Shown here: positions 1-8,933 of the stretch, piece by piece | Position numbering within the stretch: the stretch's first letter is position 1 | Layout: every line of letters starts with the position of its first letter | NCBI GenBank assembly: GCA_944325765.1 | Contig: CALVBH010000088.1 | Span: 1-64,000 of the forward strand | DNA length: 64,000 bases | Source: an uncultured Bacteroidales bacterium | GTDB lineage: Bacteria; Bacteroidota; Bacteroidia; Bacteroidales; UBA932 | Direction: 5' to 3' | Position numbers and translations under genes: made by a program | The notes under the pieces: model-generated | The model's input: the letters and a program-made list of their open reading frames with translations, nothing else | Told to the model about the DNA's origin: nothing | Database searches by the model: none

Positions 1-920
1 TTTCATTCTTCCATTCTATCCCGAACGGAGGATTGGAAATGATATAGTCAAACTTGTATCCCTCGAATTTATCATCAGACAAAGTATCCCCGTGCTGCAT
101 GTTTTCGGCGTCTCCGCCTTTTATCAGCATATTGGCTTTCGCTATGGCAAATGTCTGGTCGTTGAGTTCCTGTCCGAACCCGGTCAGACAGGCATCCGGA
201 TCGATTTCATACAATTTTTCCGAAAGACAGTCAAGCATCTGTGACGTACCCATCGCCATATCGTACATCGATGCAGTGATACCTTCATCCGAAATATTGT
301 CCCTGTCCGGCAGAACAAGTATTTCAGCCATAAGATATATGATGTCCCTTGCCGTGAAATGCGCTCCGGCCTGTTCATCATACGACTCGGAAAATTTTCT
401 GACAAGCTCCTCGAAGATATACCCCATATCAACAGCGGAAATCTCATCCGCTCCCATATATGCCTTTTTGGTACAGAACTCTGCTATGACGTTGTACAGA
501 ATTCCGTTATTGGACATTTTGGTGATCTCCTTGTCGAAGTCGAATTTTTCGATGATATCGATAACATTGACCGAAAAATGGTTCAGATAACTTCTGAAAT
601 TATCGGCTATATTGTCCGGATCCGACAGCAGCCCCTCGAACGTAAAAGGAGATACATTATAAAAATCATATCCGGAGGCTTTTTTGAGGAAACCGTCTCT
701 GACATTGATTTTTTTGTCAAGACTCCTGTTTACTTCGATTACTTTAGCCTTTGTGGCCGCAAGTGTGTCGCTGAATCTTTTTATGACACACATCGGCAAT
801 ATCACGTTCCCGTATTCATGCGGTTTGTATGTCCCGACCAACTTATCGGCTATCACCTATCAGATTGGCCTTTTCCTGCACATTGCCGGCTGTCTTTTTC
901 GATAAATTAGCGATTCCCAT
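1..920 (-). pseudogene. hsdM: Type I restriction-modification DNA methyltransferase subunit HsdM, N-terminal part, frameshifted, cut by window edge
   Basis: HsdM is the N6-adenine methyltransferase subunit of type I restriction-modification systems. Reading the minus strand from ATG at 920, the first 21 codons end in EKANLI. The reading frame then shifts: from about 857 another frame continues with VIADKLVGTYKPHEYG and stays open to position 1. Family members have LIWxIADxLxGxYKxxEYGxVILP here, so the missing Trp codon suggests loss of two bases at about 857/858. Downstream one sees the motif-I region YDMAMGTSQML, FGQELND, and the catalytic NPPF close to the left edge. The motif-I stretch differs from the usual DPxxGTGGML. 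The start lies 6 bases after the lptB stop. The specificity and restriction subunits, if present, are outside the window. Either a decayed gene, a phase-variable gene or a sequencing error; the family call itself is firm. Confidence 0.8.
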
Positions 921-926
921 ATCCTG

Positions 927-1676
927 TCATTTTACGGCGGCGGAACGTTTCAGGACGAAGGTGGAGCCAAGGTACTTCGTCCTGACTTCTTCGTCGGCGG
1001 CCAGTTCTTCCGGAGTTCCGCTCTGCAGGATGTTGCCCTCGTAAAGCAGGTATGCACGGTCGATGATGGCCAGGGTCTCCCCGACGTTGTGGTCGGTGAT
1101 GATGACTCCTATGTTCTTGTATTTCAGCTTTGCGATGATATGCTGGATGTCTTCCACGGCGATAGGGTCCACACCGGCGAACGGCTCGTCCAGAAGGATG
1201 AATTTAGGGTCTATGGCCAGTGCCCTGGCGATTTCGCAGCGGCGCCTCTCTCCTCCGGAAAGCTGTATTCCGAGACTCTTGCGGACCTTGTGAAGATTGA
1301 ACTCGTCTATGAGGGATTCCAGACGTTCCTTCCGCTCTGCCTTGGTGAACGATGACATCTCCATGACCGACAGGATGTTGTTCTCCACGGTCATACGGCG
1401 GAATACGGAGGCTTCCTGAGCCAGGTAGCCCACGCCTTTCTGGGCGCGTTTGTACATCGGGAGACCGGTAATGTCCTCGTCATCGAGGTATATCCTTCCG
1501 GCATTCGGAACGATAAGTCCGGTAATCATATAGAAACTGGTGGTCTTGCCGGCTCCGTTCGGACCGAGGAATCCTACGATTTCCCCCTGTTCGACTTCCA
1601 TCGACACGCCTTTCACTACTGTTCTGACACCGTATTTCTTTACAAGATTCTCGCAACGAAGTTTCATCGGATTCAC
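927..1676 (-). CDS. lptB: LPS export ABC transporter ATP-binding protein LptB
   Basis: Cytoplasmic ATPase of the LptB2FG complex, which extracts lipopolysaccharide from the inner membrane and pushes it along the Lpt bridge to the outer membrane. The 249 residues hold a complete ABC ATPase: Walker [10 protein letters not shown] (38-46), signature LSGGE (139-143), Walker B ILLDEP (160-165) and switch His196 in ITDH. The segment [15 protein letters not shown] is characteristic of LptB. A second Met at residue 4 (MKLRCENL) is an equally plausible start. The gene follows dnaX by 10 bases, so the two are probably cotranscribed; the membrane partners LptF/G are not in this window. Confidence 0.95.
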   Translation of the reverse strand: MNPMKLRCENLVKKYGVRTVVKGVSMEVEQGEIVGFLGPNGAGKTTSFYMITGLIVPNAGRIYLDDEDITGLPMYKRAQKGVGYLAQEASVFRRMTVENNILSVMEMSSFTKAERKERLESLIDEFNLHKVRKSLGIQLSGGERRRCEIARALAIDPKFILLDEPFAGVDPIAVEDIQHIIAKLKYKNIGVIITDHNVGETLAIIDRAYLLYEGNILQSGTPEELAADEEVRTKYLGSTFVLKRSAAVK

Positions 1677-1686
1677 GTAAATTAAG

Positions 1687-3561
1687 TTATTTCACATCCA
1701 GTCCGAAATCCGAAACAAGATTCCGGACTTCATCGTTTTTTGACATCAGGTCCTTGGCCTTTTCACTTGGAAGGTACACTGTCTGCTGTCTTTCCTCTTC
1801 AGGCTCTATATCCACTCTGAGCCTGATACCCGCAGCCCCGGACAACTGTCTGAACCTGCCTTCAAGTTCATGAAGCAGTTTGCTTTCTATCCAGTCCTTC
1901 TGGGCGGCATTCGCGACGGTGAACGTAAGGTATCTGGCTCCTTCCTGCTCCGAGATGGAGAGTTTTGAGGAGTTGAGGGTATTGCTGAGGCGCGGCTTGG
2001 AAGCGTATGATGCAGCCAGGTCATGCCATTTGGCCATAATGTCTTCATCGGAAATGTTTTCCGAAGCGGAAGGCGTCTCTGTTCCGGATGCCGGAGCGAT
2101 GTCCGGCGATTTTTCGAGGATGGAATTCAGAGACAGCGCAGAGGTCCTGGCGGTTCTGGACTTTCTCGGCCGCGGGGTCCCGCCGGCGGGCTGCGGAGCG
2201 GCCGAGAGAGCCGGCGAGTCTGCCGGGGATGGTATCTCCTCCGAAGCAGTGGAGGACTGCGGCGAAGCAGGGGCAGGTTCCTGTGATGAAGCCGGGACAG
2301 GAGCGGGAGAAGGCTTTCCGGCTTCTGCCTGAGGCCGGGAAACGGCGGGGCTTGAGGCCGGGGCTGAGAAACCGGCAGGCCGGGCTGACGCCTCCTTCGG
2401 GGCGGCAGCAGGCTGCGGCGGCGCAGCCGCAGCGGCCCCAGCCGATACCATCGGCTGACCGGCCTGCCGCGCTGCTACAGTACTGAGCTTCATAAGTGCA
2501 AGCTCTATCAGAAAACGCGGATTTATGCTGGACCTGTATGCAGACTCGCACTGCACGGTAATATTCATAGCCTCATAAATAAAAGGCAGCGGACAGCGCT
2601 CCGCCTGCTCCCTGTACCGCTTCTTCAAAGACTCCGGCAGCTCCAGCAAGGCTTCGAGTCCTGCAGTCCTGCTCACCAAAAGGTCGCGGAAATGCGAACT
2701 CAGCGCTGAAACGAAATGCAGCGCATTGAATCCCTTCGCCAGAATCTCGTCGAACGTGAGAAATGCCGTCCTGTAATCCCCCGCCAGAAAAGCGTCCGTA
2801 AGCGCGAACGAATATTCATAGTCGAGGACATTCAGATTTTTCAGGACCTCCTCATAACGGACTTCCTTCCCGCAGAAAGCCACCGTCTGGTCGAAAATAG
2901 TCAGCGCATCCCTCATAGCCCCGTCGGCCTTCATCGCTATGACGTGAAGGGACTCGTCATCTATCGATACACCTTCCTTTCCGGCTATATTCCGAAGATT
3001 CCCGACTATGCCTTCCACTGAAATCCTGTTGAAATCATAAGTCTGGCAGCGCGACAGAATGGTAGGCAGTATCTTGTGCTTTTCGGTCGTAGCCAGTATG
3101 AATATGGCGTATGCAGGCGGTTCTTCGAGAGTCTTCAGGAAAGCATTGAAAGCCGAAGAACTCAGCATATGCACCTCGTCGATGATGTAGACACTGTACC
3201 GGCCAGTCTGAGGCGGGATACGCACCTGGTCTATCAGCGCCTTTATGTCATCCACGCCGTTGTTCGAAGCGGCATCCAGTTCGTGAATGCAGTATGAACG
3301 CCCCTCGGCGAACGAAAGGCAGGACTCGCATTTGCCGCACGGCTCCATATCCGGGCCGGGATCCGCGCAATTGATGGTCTTCGCGAAAATCCTCGCGGTA
3401 CTGGTCTTTCCCACTCCGCGCGGTCCGCAGAACAGATATGCATGAGCCAGCTGCCCCCGCCTGATGGAATTCTTGAGGGTTCTGGCTATGTTTTCCTGTC
3501 CGACCAGCGACTCGAAACTGTCCGGTCTGTATTTTCTGGCTGATACTATGTATTCCGACAT
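1687..3561 (-). CDS. dnaX: DNA polymerase III subunit gamma/tau
   Basis: AAA+ subunit of the clamp loader that opens the beta clamp at primed sites during replication. From the chosen start ([13 protein letters not shown]) the protein has 624 residues: Walker [10 protein letters not shown] (46-54), the zinc-binding Cys65, 75, 78 and 81, the DEVHML Walker B and the sensor [10 protein letters not shown] Pro/Ala/Ser-rich linker follows at roughly residues 375-480 and then a tau-like C-terminal domain. An ATG 15 bases further upstream (3576) is in frame, but a -7 box at 3592-3599 would leave it almost no leader, and family proteins start at the internal Met; hence 3561. Two genes downstream, separated by 10 and 6 bases, are lptB and the hsdM remnant. 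Confidence 0.95.
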   Translation of the reverse strand: MSEYIVSARKYRPDSFESLVGQENIARTLKNSIRRGQLAHAYLFCGPRGVGKTSTARIFAKTINCADPGPDMEPCGKCESCLSFAEGRSYCIHELDAASNNGVDDIKALIDQVRIPPQTGRYSVYIIDEVHMLSSSAFNAFLKTLEEPPAYAIFILATTEKHKILPTILSRCQTYDFNRISVEGIVGNLRNIAGKEGVSIDDESLHVIAMKADGAMRDALTIFDQTVAFCGKEVRYEEVLKNLNVLDYEYSFALTDAFLAGDYRTAFLTFDEILAKGFNALHFVSALSSHFRDLLVSRTAGLEALLELPESLKKRYREQAERCPLPFIYEAMNITVQCESAYRSSINPRFLIELALMKLSTVAARQAGQPMVSAGAAAAAPPQPAAAPKEASARPAGFSAPASSPAVSRPQAEAGKPSPAPVPASSQEPAPASPQSSTASEEIPSPADSPALSAAPQPAGGTPRPRKSRTARTSALSLNSILEKSPDIAPASGTETPSASENISDEDIMAKWHDLAASYASKPRLSNTLNSSKLSISEQEGARYLTFTVANAAQKDWIESKLLHELEGRFRQLSGAAGIRLRVDIEPEEERQQTVYLPSEKAKDLMSKNDEVRNLVSDFGLDVK

Positions 3562-3591
3562 ATGCTTCCCCGACATAAAACGTATATCTTA

Positions 3592-3599
3592 CAAAAGTA
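3592..3599 (-). promoter_or_regulatory. -7 box for dnaX-lptB
   Basis: Minus strand TACTTTTG is a perfect match to the Bacteroidota consensus TAnnTTTG. It lies 31 bases upstream of the favoured dnaX ATG at 3561 and back to back with the box at 3612-3619. Confidence 0.6.
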
Positions 3600-3611
3600 A
3601 TGATTATTTTA

Positions 3612-3619
3612 TAAATTTG
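3612..3619 (+). promoter_or_regulatory. -7 box for the 3640 gene
   Basis: TAAATTTG, a perfect TAnnTTTG match, ends 20 bases before the ATG at 3640. Its position argues against the upstream in-frame ATG at 3628, which would be nearly leaderless. Confidence 0.55.
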
Positions 3620-3639
3620 CGGCAAATATGACTATCAGG

Positions 3640-4482
3640 ATGAAAAGATTTGTATTGGCAGCCCTCGCATCGCTTGTGCCGGTAATACTTTCGGCACAAG
3701 CCCAGATAAATACGAAAAAGACTAAAATAGAGGATTTTACGGAAAAGACGACGAAGATAGTGCTGACAGGGAACCTGTTTTTCGATGCCGCTTTCAAGGA
3801 TGAAATCCGCAGCAGATGGAGAATATCGCCGTTCGAATTCTGCACCCTGCAGGAGTTCGAGAAAATCAGGACGGACGACGAGTATTATTTCCTGATGGTG
3901 GTAAAGGGCCAGTTCAGAAAGGAATCCGAACCAGGACTGGCCATGCTGTCGGTTATGAAGGGCGGAGCCGCGGCAGCCAAAGGGCTGGACCGAATGCTGG
4001 ATGTCGTAACCGTACCCGTAATGTCGGCGGAAGACCCTGACGGCAGGGAATTCGTCTTTCTGCCCGCCCTGCTCGACATAGTTCAGGAACATATCCTGCT
4101 GTCGATGGAAAAGGACATAGCCGCATATTCGGGGCTGGCGAACTATACCATGAACCTGAGCCGTTCAGACGATATGGACATAGTATTCGCGGAAGATGAT
4201 CTGGCGGACGGAATGAAGGAAGAGCTCGTAAAACTTCATCCGAGGCACGGAATCTCGGTGACAGACACGGATGAGGCGGACCGGATGATGACGGACCGCA
4301 GGCCCGGCACCCTGATCAGCTATACGGTCAGCCCGGCCGATGCAAAACCGGGTTCCTACTGTTACAAGATGCTGATCAATGCCGAAACTCACGAGTTGTT
4401 CTACTATCGCAAGCACAGAATCACGAAACGGTTCGGTCCCGGCTTCCTTCTCGAAGACATCAGCAGAATCGTATCAAGATAA
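3640..4482 (+). CDS. Conserved secreted protein of unknown function
   Basis: I do not recognise a named family. The start at 3640 gives MKRFVLAALASLVPVILSAQ, a clear type I signal peptide with likely cleavage after an Ala-Gln-Ala stretch near residue 22, so the 280-residue protein should be periplasmic. The mature part is soluble, mixed alpha/beta in appearance, without Cys-rich or repeat regions; a short Ala/Gly-rich stretch (GGAAAAKG) occurs near residue 110. An alternative ATG 12 bases upstream is less likely given the promoter box. It precedes an M16 peptidase by 47 bases on the same strand, so the two may be cotranscribed. Confidence 0.75.
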   Translation: MKRFVLAALASLVPVILSAQAQINTKKTKIEDFTEKTTKIVLTGNLFFDAAFKDEIRSRWRISPFEFCTLQEFEKIRTDDEYYFLMVVKGQFRKESEPGLAMLSVMKGGAAAAKGLDRMLDVVTVPVMSAEDPDGREFVFLPALLDIVQEHILLSMEKDIAAYSGLANYTMNLSRSDDMDIVFAEDDLADGMKEELVKLHPRHGISVTDTDEADRMMTDRRPGTLISYTVSPADAKPGSYCYKMLINAETHELFYYRKHRITKRFGPGFLLEDISRIVSR

Positions 4483-4529
4483 AGGATTGGTGCCGGGCAA
4501 AAACAATTCGTCGGACTGACGCTGGATTT

Positions 4530-5801
4530 ATGAAATACGGAAAAACAGACTGCGGGCTGCAATACGCGGTAAAGAAAAGCGGAAAAACGGTGGCGTATTG
4601 CGCCCTGAGCATAAAATGCGGAACGAGAGACGAGGCGGGATACCGCCCCGGAATCGCACATTTTACAGAGCACACGATATTCAAGGGCACCGAAAAGAAA
4701 AGCGCCCCGGTGATAAACGGTTATCTGGACAGGCTCGGAGGAGAACTCAACGCCTATACGACAAAGGAAGAAATAGTGCTGCACGCCACAGTTCTCAGGG
4801 AAGATCTGAAGAAAGCCGCCGACCTGCTGTTCGAACTGGCGACTTCGGCGACATTCCCGGAGGAGGAAATAGATATCGAAAAAGGAGTGGTGGCCGATGA
4901 AATAAATTCCTGCAAGGACTCCCCTGCCGAGGACATATACGACAAATTCGAAGAAATGCTTTTCGCCGGACATCCGCTGGCCTCGCCGATACTGGGCACG
5001 GTGGCTTCAGTGAAGAAAATCCGGAGAAACGACCTGGCTGCATTCGTAAAAGAGAAATTCGTCCCTGAAAAAATGGCCTTTACTGTCGTAGCCGACATCG
5101 ATGAGGACAGAATGGAGAAATTCGTCGCCGGACTGGCCGGGAAATGGTTCCCGGGGGCTTCAGGATATGAGGAATCCTGTCAGGAGCCGGCATTCCCCGG
5201 CAATACCGTCAGGTCAGGCAAGGCAGCCGGCTTCAGACCGTCGCCGGCCAGGTTCGACAAGACCGTAAACAAGAAAAACCATCAGCTGAACTGCGTTATC
5301 GGGAATCTGGCTCCATCCCTGTACGATGAAAGGGAAAGGATTGCCACGATTCTGTTGTGCAACATTCTCGGCGGTCCAGCCAGCAACTCCATACTGAACT
5401 ACAGGCTGAGAGAGAAAAACGGCTGGGTCTACGGCGTGGAATGCACATACACCCAATACTCGGACTGCGGAATAGTGGCGATATGCCTCGGCTGCGACAG
5501 GGAAAACCTGGATAACTGCTACAAAGTAATCGACACGGAAATCCGCAGGCTTCAGTCGGGGCTTCTCCCGCCTTCGAAACTGGCTGCGGCCAAGAAACAG
5601 TTTCTCGGCCAGATGGCCATATGTTCGGACAACGGCGAAACCCAGTGCCTGGCGATGGGAAAGAGCCTTCTCGCATACGGGAAAGTCCTTTCGGATGAAG
5701 ATTCGAAGAAAAAAATAGAAAATGTGAGTGCCGAAGAAATCAGGGACGCCGCTATGAAGATATTCGACCGGGACAGCCTGTGCCGGCTCGTCTTCCTGTA
5801 A
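4530..5801 (+). CDS. M16 family zinc metallopeptidase (pitrilysin-like)
   Basis: Zinc-dependent endopeptidase of the M16 clan, which degrades peptides in a clam-shell chamber. The inverted zinc motif HxxEH is present as HFTEH at residues 44-48, in the context GIAHFTEHTIFKGT. The third zinc ligand is expected in the VVADEINSCKDSPAED region about 76 residues later. The 423-residue length fits the single-half M16B type, which works as a homo- or heterodimer. Both peptidase domains are present, the C-terminal one containing the R..Y type loop LREKNGWVYGV. No signal peptide is seen, so it is probably cytoplasmic, though Bacteroidota relatives are often exported. Confidence 0.9.
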   Translation: MKYGKTDCGLQYAVKKSGKTVAYCALSIKCGTRDEAGYRPGIAHFTEHTIFKGTEKKSAPVINGYLDRLGGELNAYTTKEEIVLHATVLREDLKKAADLLFELATSATFPEEEIDIEKGVVADEINSCKDSPAEDIYDKFEEMLFAGHPLASPILGTVASVKKIRRNDLAAFVKEKFVPEKMAFTVVADIDEDRMEKFVAGLAGKWFPGASGYEESCQEPAFPGNTVRSGKAAGFRPSPARFDKTVNKKNHQLNCVIGNLAPSLYDERERIATILLCNILGGPASNSILNYRLREKNGWVYGVECTYTQYSDCGIVAICLGCDRENLDNCYKVIDTEIRRLQSGLLPPSKLAAAKKQFLGQMAICSDNGETQCLAMGKSLLAYGKVLSDEDSKKKIENVSAEEIRDAAMKIFDRDSLCRLVFL

Positions 5802-5849
5802 TCCGGCGCATCATCCCTTTCCGAACCGGCAGAATACATCAGGCACCCG

Positions 5850-6512
5850 ATGGAAAATATTATGGAAAAATATCTCAGAGAACATTCATCCCCGCAGTCA
5901 GAGGCATTGGAATGGATTGAAAAACAGACACATATACGAACGAATCATGCCAGGATGCTTACCGGCCCCGTACAGGGACGCTTCCTGAAAATGACGGTCG
6001 GGGCCATATCGCCGGAAAGGATACTGGAAATCGGGACCTTTACAGGATATTCGGCCGTGTGCATAGCATCGGCATTGCCCGCAGGCGGGCACCTGGATAC
6101 ATTGGAAATCAACGACGAACTTGAGGATATCATTGCCGGAGGCTTCGAAAGGGCAGGTGTCGCGGACAAGATAAGCCTGATTCTCGGAGACGCGAAGGAC
6201 AGTCTGAAGACTCTGCGCAGGGAGATTTTGGATGACCGGACGAGACCTCCGTATGATATGGTCTACATAGATGCCAACAAGCGGGAATATCCGGAATATT
6301 ATGAACTGGTATTCGACATAGTGAGACCCGGAGGGTATATTCTGGCAGACAATGTCCTGTGGGACGGCAAAGTATGGCAGTCTCCCCTGCCGCAGGACCG
6401 GCAGACGCTGAGCATAGCCCGTTTCAACGACATGGTCGCCTCCGACCCCCGTGTCGAATCCGTCATCATCCCCGTCCGCGACGGGCTCAATTTCATCCGG
6501 AAACTGCAGTAA
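5850..6512 (+). CDS. SAM-dependent O-methyltransferase (family 3, caffeoyl-CoA/catechol type)
   Basis: Class I SAM-dependent methyltransferase of the O-methyltransferase family 3. The SAM motif appears as EIGTFTGYSAVCIASALP, followed by the acidic ribose-binding residue in LDTLEIND and the metal/substrate region DMVYIDANKREYPEYYE and LADNVLWDGKV, which are typical of this divalent-metal-dependent family. The length of 220 residues is normal. A second Met at residue 5 is possible as start. The physiological substrate is not predictable; related bacterial enzymes methylate catechols or hydroxylated tRNA uridine (TrmR-like). It ends 17 bases before the convergent murA stop. Confidence 0.88.
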   Translation: MENIMEKYLREHSSPQSEALEWIEKQTHIRTNHARMLTGPVQGRFLKMTVGAISPERILEIGTFTGYSAVCIASALPAGGHLDTLEINDELEDIIAGGFERAGVADKISLILGDAKDSLKTLRREILDDRTRPPYDMVYIDANKREYPEYYELVFDIVRPGGYILADNVLWDGKVWQSPLPQDRQTLSIARFNDMVASDPRVESVIIPVRDGLNFIRKLQ

Positions 6513-6535
6513 ACAGAGGTCGCGGCCTCTACTGC
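6506..6535. terminator. Hairpin between convergent stops (possible bidirectional terminator)
   Basis: GCAGT and ACTGC (6506-6510 and 6531-6535) enclose AGAGG/CCTCT (6515-6519 and 6526-6530) with a six-base loop. It overlaps the stop codons of both the O-methyltransferase and murA. No T-tract follows on either strand, so intrinsic termination is uncertain. Confidence 0.35.
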
Positions 6536-7842
6536 CGCGCAATATGGGCGCCGAGGGCATTGAGGCGAAGGTCGATATCCTCGTAGCCGCGGTCTATCTG
6601 TTCGATGTTTCCTATGACGCTCGTGCCTTTCGCCGACATTGCCGCGATAAGAAGCGCGATACCTGCACGGATATCGGGGGACAGCATGTTGTTGGCACGG
6701 AGCTGGAACTTGTGGTCATGCCCGATGACTACGGCGCGGTGAGGGTCGCAGAGAAGAATCTGTGCGCCCATGTCTATCAGATGGTCCACGAAGAAAAGAC
6801 GGCTCTCGAACATTTTCTGGTGAATCAGCACGCTCCCGCGGCACTGTGTGGCCACCACCAGCATCACACTCAGCAGATCCGGTGTGAGGCCCGGCCAGGG
6901 AGCATCCGCTATGGTCATTATCGAGCCGTCCAAAAACGATTCTATCACATAGCTGTCCTGTTCCGGAACGTATATATCGTCTCCGTGCTGTTCAAGATTC
7001 ACCCCGAGCCGGCGGAACGACTCCGGGATGATGCCGAGGTCACCGTAAGAGACATCCTTTATGGTCACTGAACTGCGGTTCATGGCTGCCATCCCGATGA
7101 AACTGCCGACTTCTATCATATCCGGAAGGACAGTATGTTCCGTTCCGCCGAGACGTTCCACTCCGGTGACTGTCAGGAGATTCGAGCCGATGCCTTCGAT
7201 TCTGGCCCCCATGCGCACGAGCATCCGGCACAACTGCTGGATATACGGTTCGCATGCCGCATTGTAAATTACGGTCCTGCCCTCGGCCAGAACCGACGCC
7301 ATCAGGATATTCGCCGTTCCCGTAACGGACGCTTCGTCCAGAAGCATGTATGTACCGTGAAGTCTCGTCCCTGCCGGGATATGCAGGTAATAGGCTTTCC
7401 TGTCCTGGTCATAATACGAAGACGCCCCGAGATTCAGCATACCGGTAATATGGGTATCGACCCTGCGGCGGCCTATCCTGTCTCCGCCCGGTTTCGGGAA
7501 ATACGCATGTCCTAAGCGGGCGAGAAGCGGTCCCGTAATCATCACCGAGCCTCTGAGTGCCGCACATTTCCTGACGAATTCCGGACTTTCCACGTATGAA
7601 GTATCGATATCGTCCGCCCTGAAGGAATACTTTCCCTTTTCCATTCTCCTGACCTTCACACCCATGCCTTCGAGCAGAAGTATGAGGTTCCTGACATCGA
7701 GTATTTCAGGGATATTCGAGATGACCACTTCCTCACTTGTGAGCAAAACGGCGCATATTATCTCCAGGGCTTCGTTCTTGGCCCCTTGAGGTCTGATAGA
7801 GCCTGAAAGCCTGTATCCTCCTTCTATGACGAACGAACTCAT
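6529..7842 (-). CDS. murA: UDP-N-acetylglucosamine 1-carboxyvinyltransferase MurA (Asp variant)
   Basis: Cytoplasmic enzyme for the first committed step of peptidoglycan synthesis, transferring enolpyruvate from PEP to UDP-GlcNAc. The start at 7842 gives MSSFVIEGGYRLSGSIRPQGAKNEAL, the normal N-terminus with the KN substrate motif; longer upstream reading runs through murB and is not used. The 437 residues match the family. The active-site loop that usually reads GGCxIGxRPxD is here PGGDRIGRRRVD, so Asp121 replaces the cysteine that fosfomycin alkylates. Asp-type MurA enzymes are known to be active and fosfomycin-insensitive. The gene follows murB by 13 bases in the dnaG-metG-murB-murA operon. 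Confidence 0.95.
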   Translation of the reverse strand: MSSFVIEGGYRLSGSIRPQGAKNEALEIICAVLLTSEEVVISNIPEILDVRNLILLLEGMGVKVRRMEKGKYSFRADDIDTSYVESPEFVRKCAALRGSVMITGPLLARLGHAYFPKPGGDRIGRRRVDTHITGMLNLGASSYYDQDRKAYYLHIPAGTRLHGTYMLLDEASVTGTANILMASVLAEGRTVIYNAACEPYIQQLCRMLVRMGARIEGIGSNLLTVTGVERLGGTEHTVLPDMIEVGSFIGMAAMNRSSVTIKDVSYGDLGIIPESFRRLGVNLEQHGDDIYVPEQDSYVIESFLDGSIMTIADAPWPGLTPDLLSVMLVVATQCRGSVLIHQKMFESRLFFVDHLIDMGAQILLCDPHRAVVIGHDHKFQLRANNMLSPDIRAGIALLIAAMSAKGTSVIGNIEQIDRGYEDIDLRLNALGAHIARQ

Positions 7843-7855
7843 AAAGTTTTTCCAA

Positions 7856-8923
7856 TTATATATGTTCCACTTCCGGGTGCAGGCCGATACCGAAAATATC
7901 GTATACGGAAGCGATGATTTTTTTCTCCAAGGCAATGATTTCATCCGGCGACGCCTTCCCCGTAAGGTTCACCAGCACGAGCGGCTGCCTGTCGTGTACA
8001 CCGACATTGCCGTCCCTGAAGCCTTTCCAGCCGCACTGTTCGATAAGCCAGGCGGCCGGAATCTTGATAAAACCGGAACCGGCATCGAAATGAGGCACCG
8101 CATAATCCTGTCCGTATCTGGACCGGGCGTAATTTTCCACCCTGTCATAGGAAGACCTCGGCACGACCGGATTCTTGAAGAAACTTCCTGCATTCCCGAT
8201 TTCCGCAGGATCGGGGAGTTTCGAATTTCTGATATCCAGAATCACCTTCCTCATCAGTCCAGGTGTCAGAGATTCCTGTCCCGTCTCCGACAACGCCGCC
8301 TCGGCCGCAGCCCTGACATGCCCGTATCCGAGTCGCGGGACCGCCCTGCGCGAAAGTTCCATAATCACGGAAACGACTATGTAACGGCCCTTCGCAGACT
8401 GTTTGAAAACCGAGTCTCTGTAACCGTAACGGCAATCCGCCTTCCTTATCGTCTTCACGGAGCAGGTGACTGCATCGAAACAGCGCACCGCAGACACGAC
8501 ATCCTGAAACTCCACTCCGTATGCACCGATATTCTGGACTGCGGCAGCGCCGGTTTCTCCCGGTATCCCCGAAAGATTTTCCGGACCCCACAACCCCCGT
8601 TCCGCACACCACAGACAGAATTCATCCCAGGGAGTACCGGCACCTGCTTCGACAGACAGCTTTTCTGGTGCACCTGTCCTGTCAGGCACCTCTCTGATGA
8701 ACTTTATCCCGGAATGAAAGACTGTGCCCGGGAAATCTCCGGTAAACAGGAGATTGCTCCCCGCACCGATATGAAGGAAAGGCTTCGGCAGAGCGGACTG
8801 TCCGCCTTCCGCAAAAAAGGCCGTCAGTTCCGCCTCGCTGTCATACTCCGCATAACAGGCGCAGGAAACATTCATGCCGAATGTATTGTGTCCCAGGAGA
8901 CTATGATGCCAGGAGATTTTCAT
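7856..8923 (-). CDS. murB: UDP-N-acetylmuramate dehydrogenase MurB
   Basis: FAD-dependent reductase that converts UDP-GlcNAc-enolpyruvate to UDP-MurNAc with NADPH, directly after MurA in peptidoglycan synthesis. FAD-binding signatures are visible: LHIGAGSNLLF near residue 50 and LSGIPGETGAAAVQNIGAYG near residue 118. The substrate/catalytic C-terminal part contains GSFFKNP with the proton-donating serine and KIPAAWLIEQCGWKG, with a glutamate close to the end (HPEVEHI). At 355 residues and with the Tyr-containing loop RYGYRDSVFK it is a type I (Escherichia coli-like) MurB. It sits 10 bases after metG and 13 before murA. Confidence 0.95.
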   Translation of the reverse strand: MKISWHHSLLGHNTFGMNVSCACYAEYDSEAELTAFFAEGGQSALPKPFLHIGAGSNLLFTGDFPGTVFHSGIKFIREVPDRTGAPEKLSVEAGAGTPWDEFCLWCAERGLWGPENLSGIPGETGAAAVQNIGAYGVEFQDVVSAVRCFDAVTCSVKTIRKADCRYGYRDSVFKQSAKGRYIVVSVIMELSRRAVPRLGYGHVRAAAEAALSETGQESLTPGLMRKVILDIRNSKLPDPAEIGNAGSFFKNPVVPRSSYDRVENYARSRYGQDYAVPHFDAGSGFIKIPAAWLIEQCGWKGFRDGNVGVHDRQPLVLVNLTGKASPDEIIALEKKIIASVYDIFGIGLHPEVEHI

Positions 8924-8933
8924 GCCGCGATAA

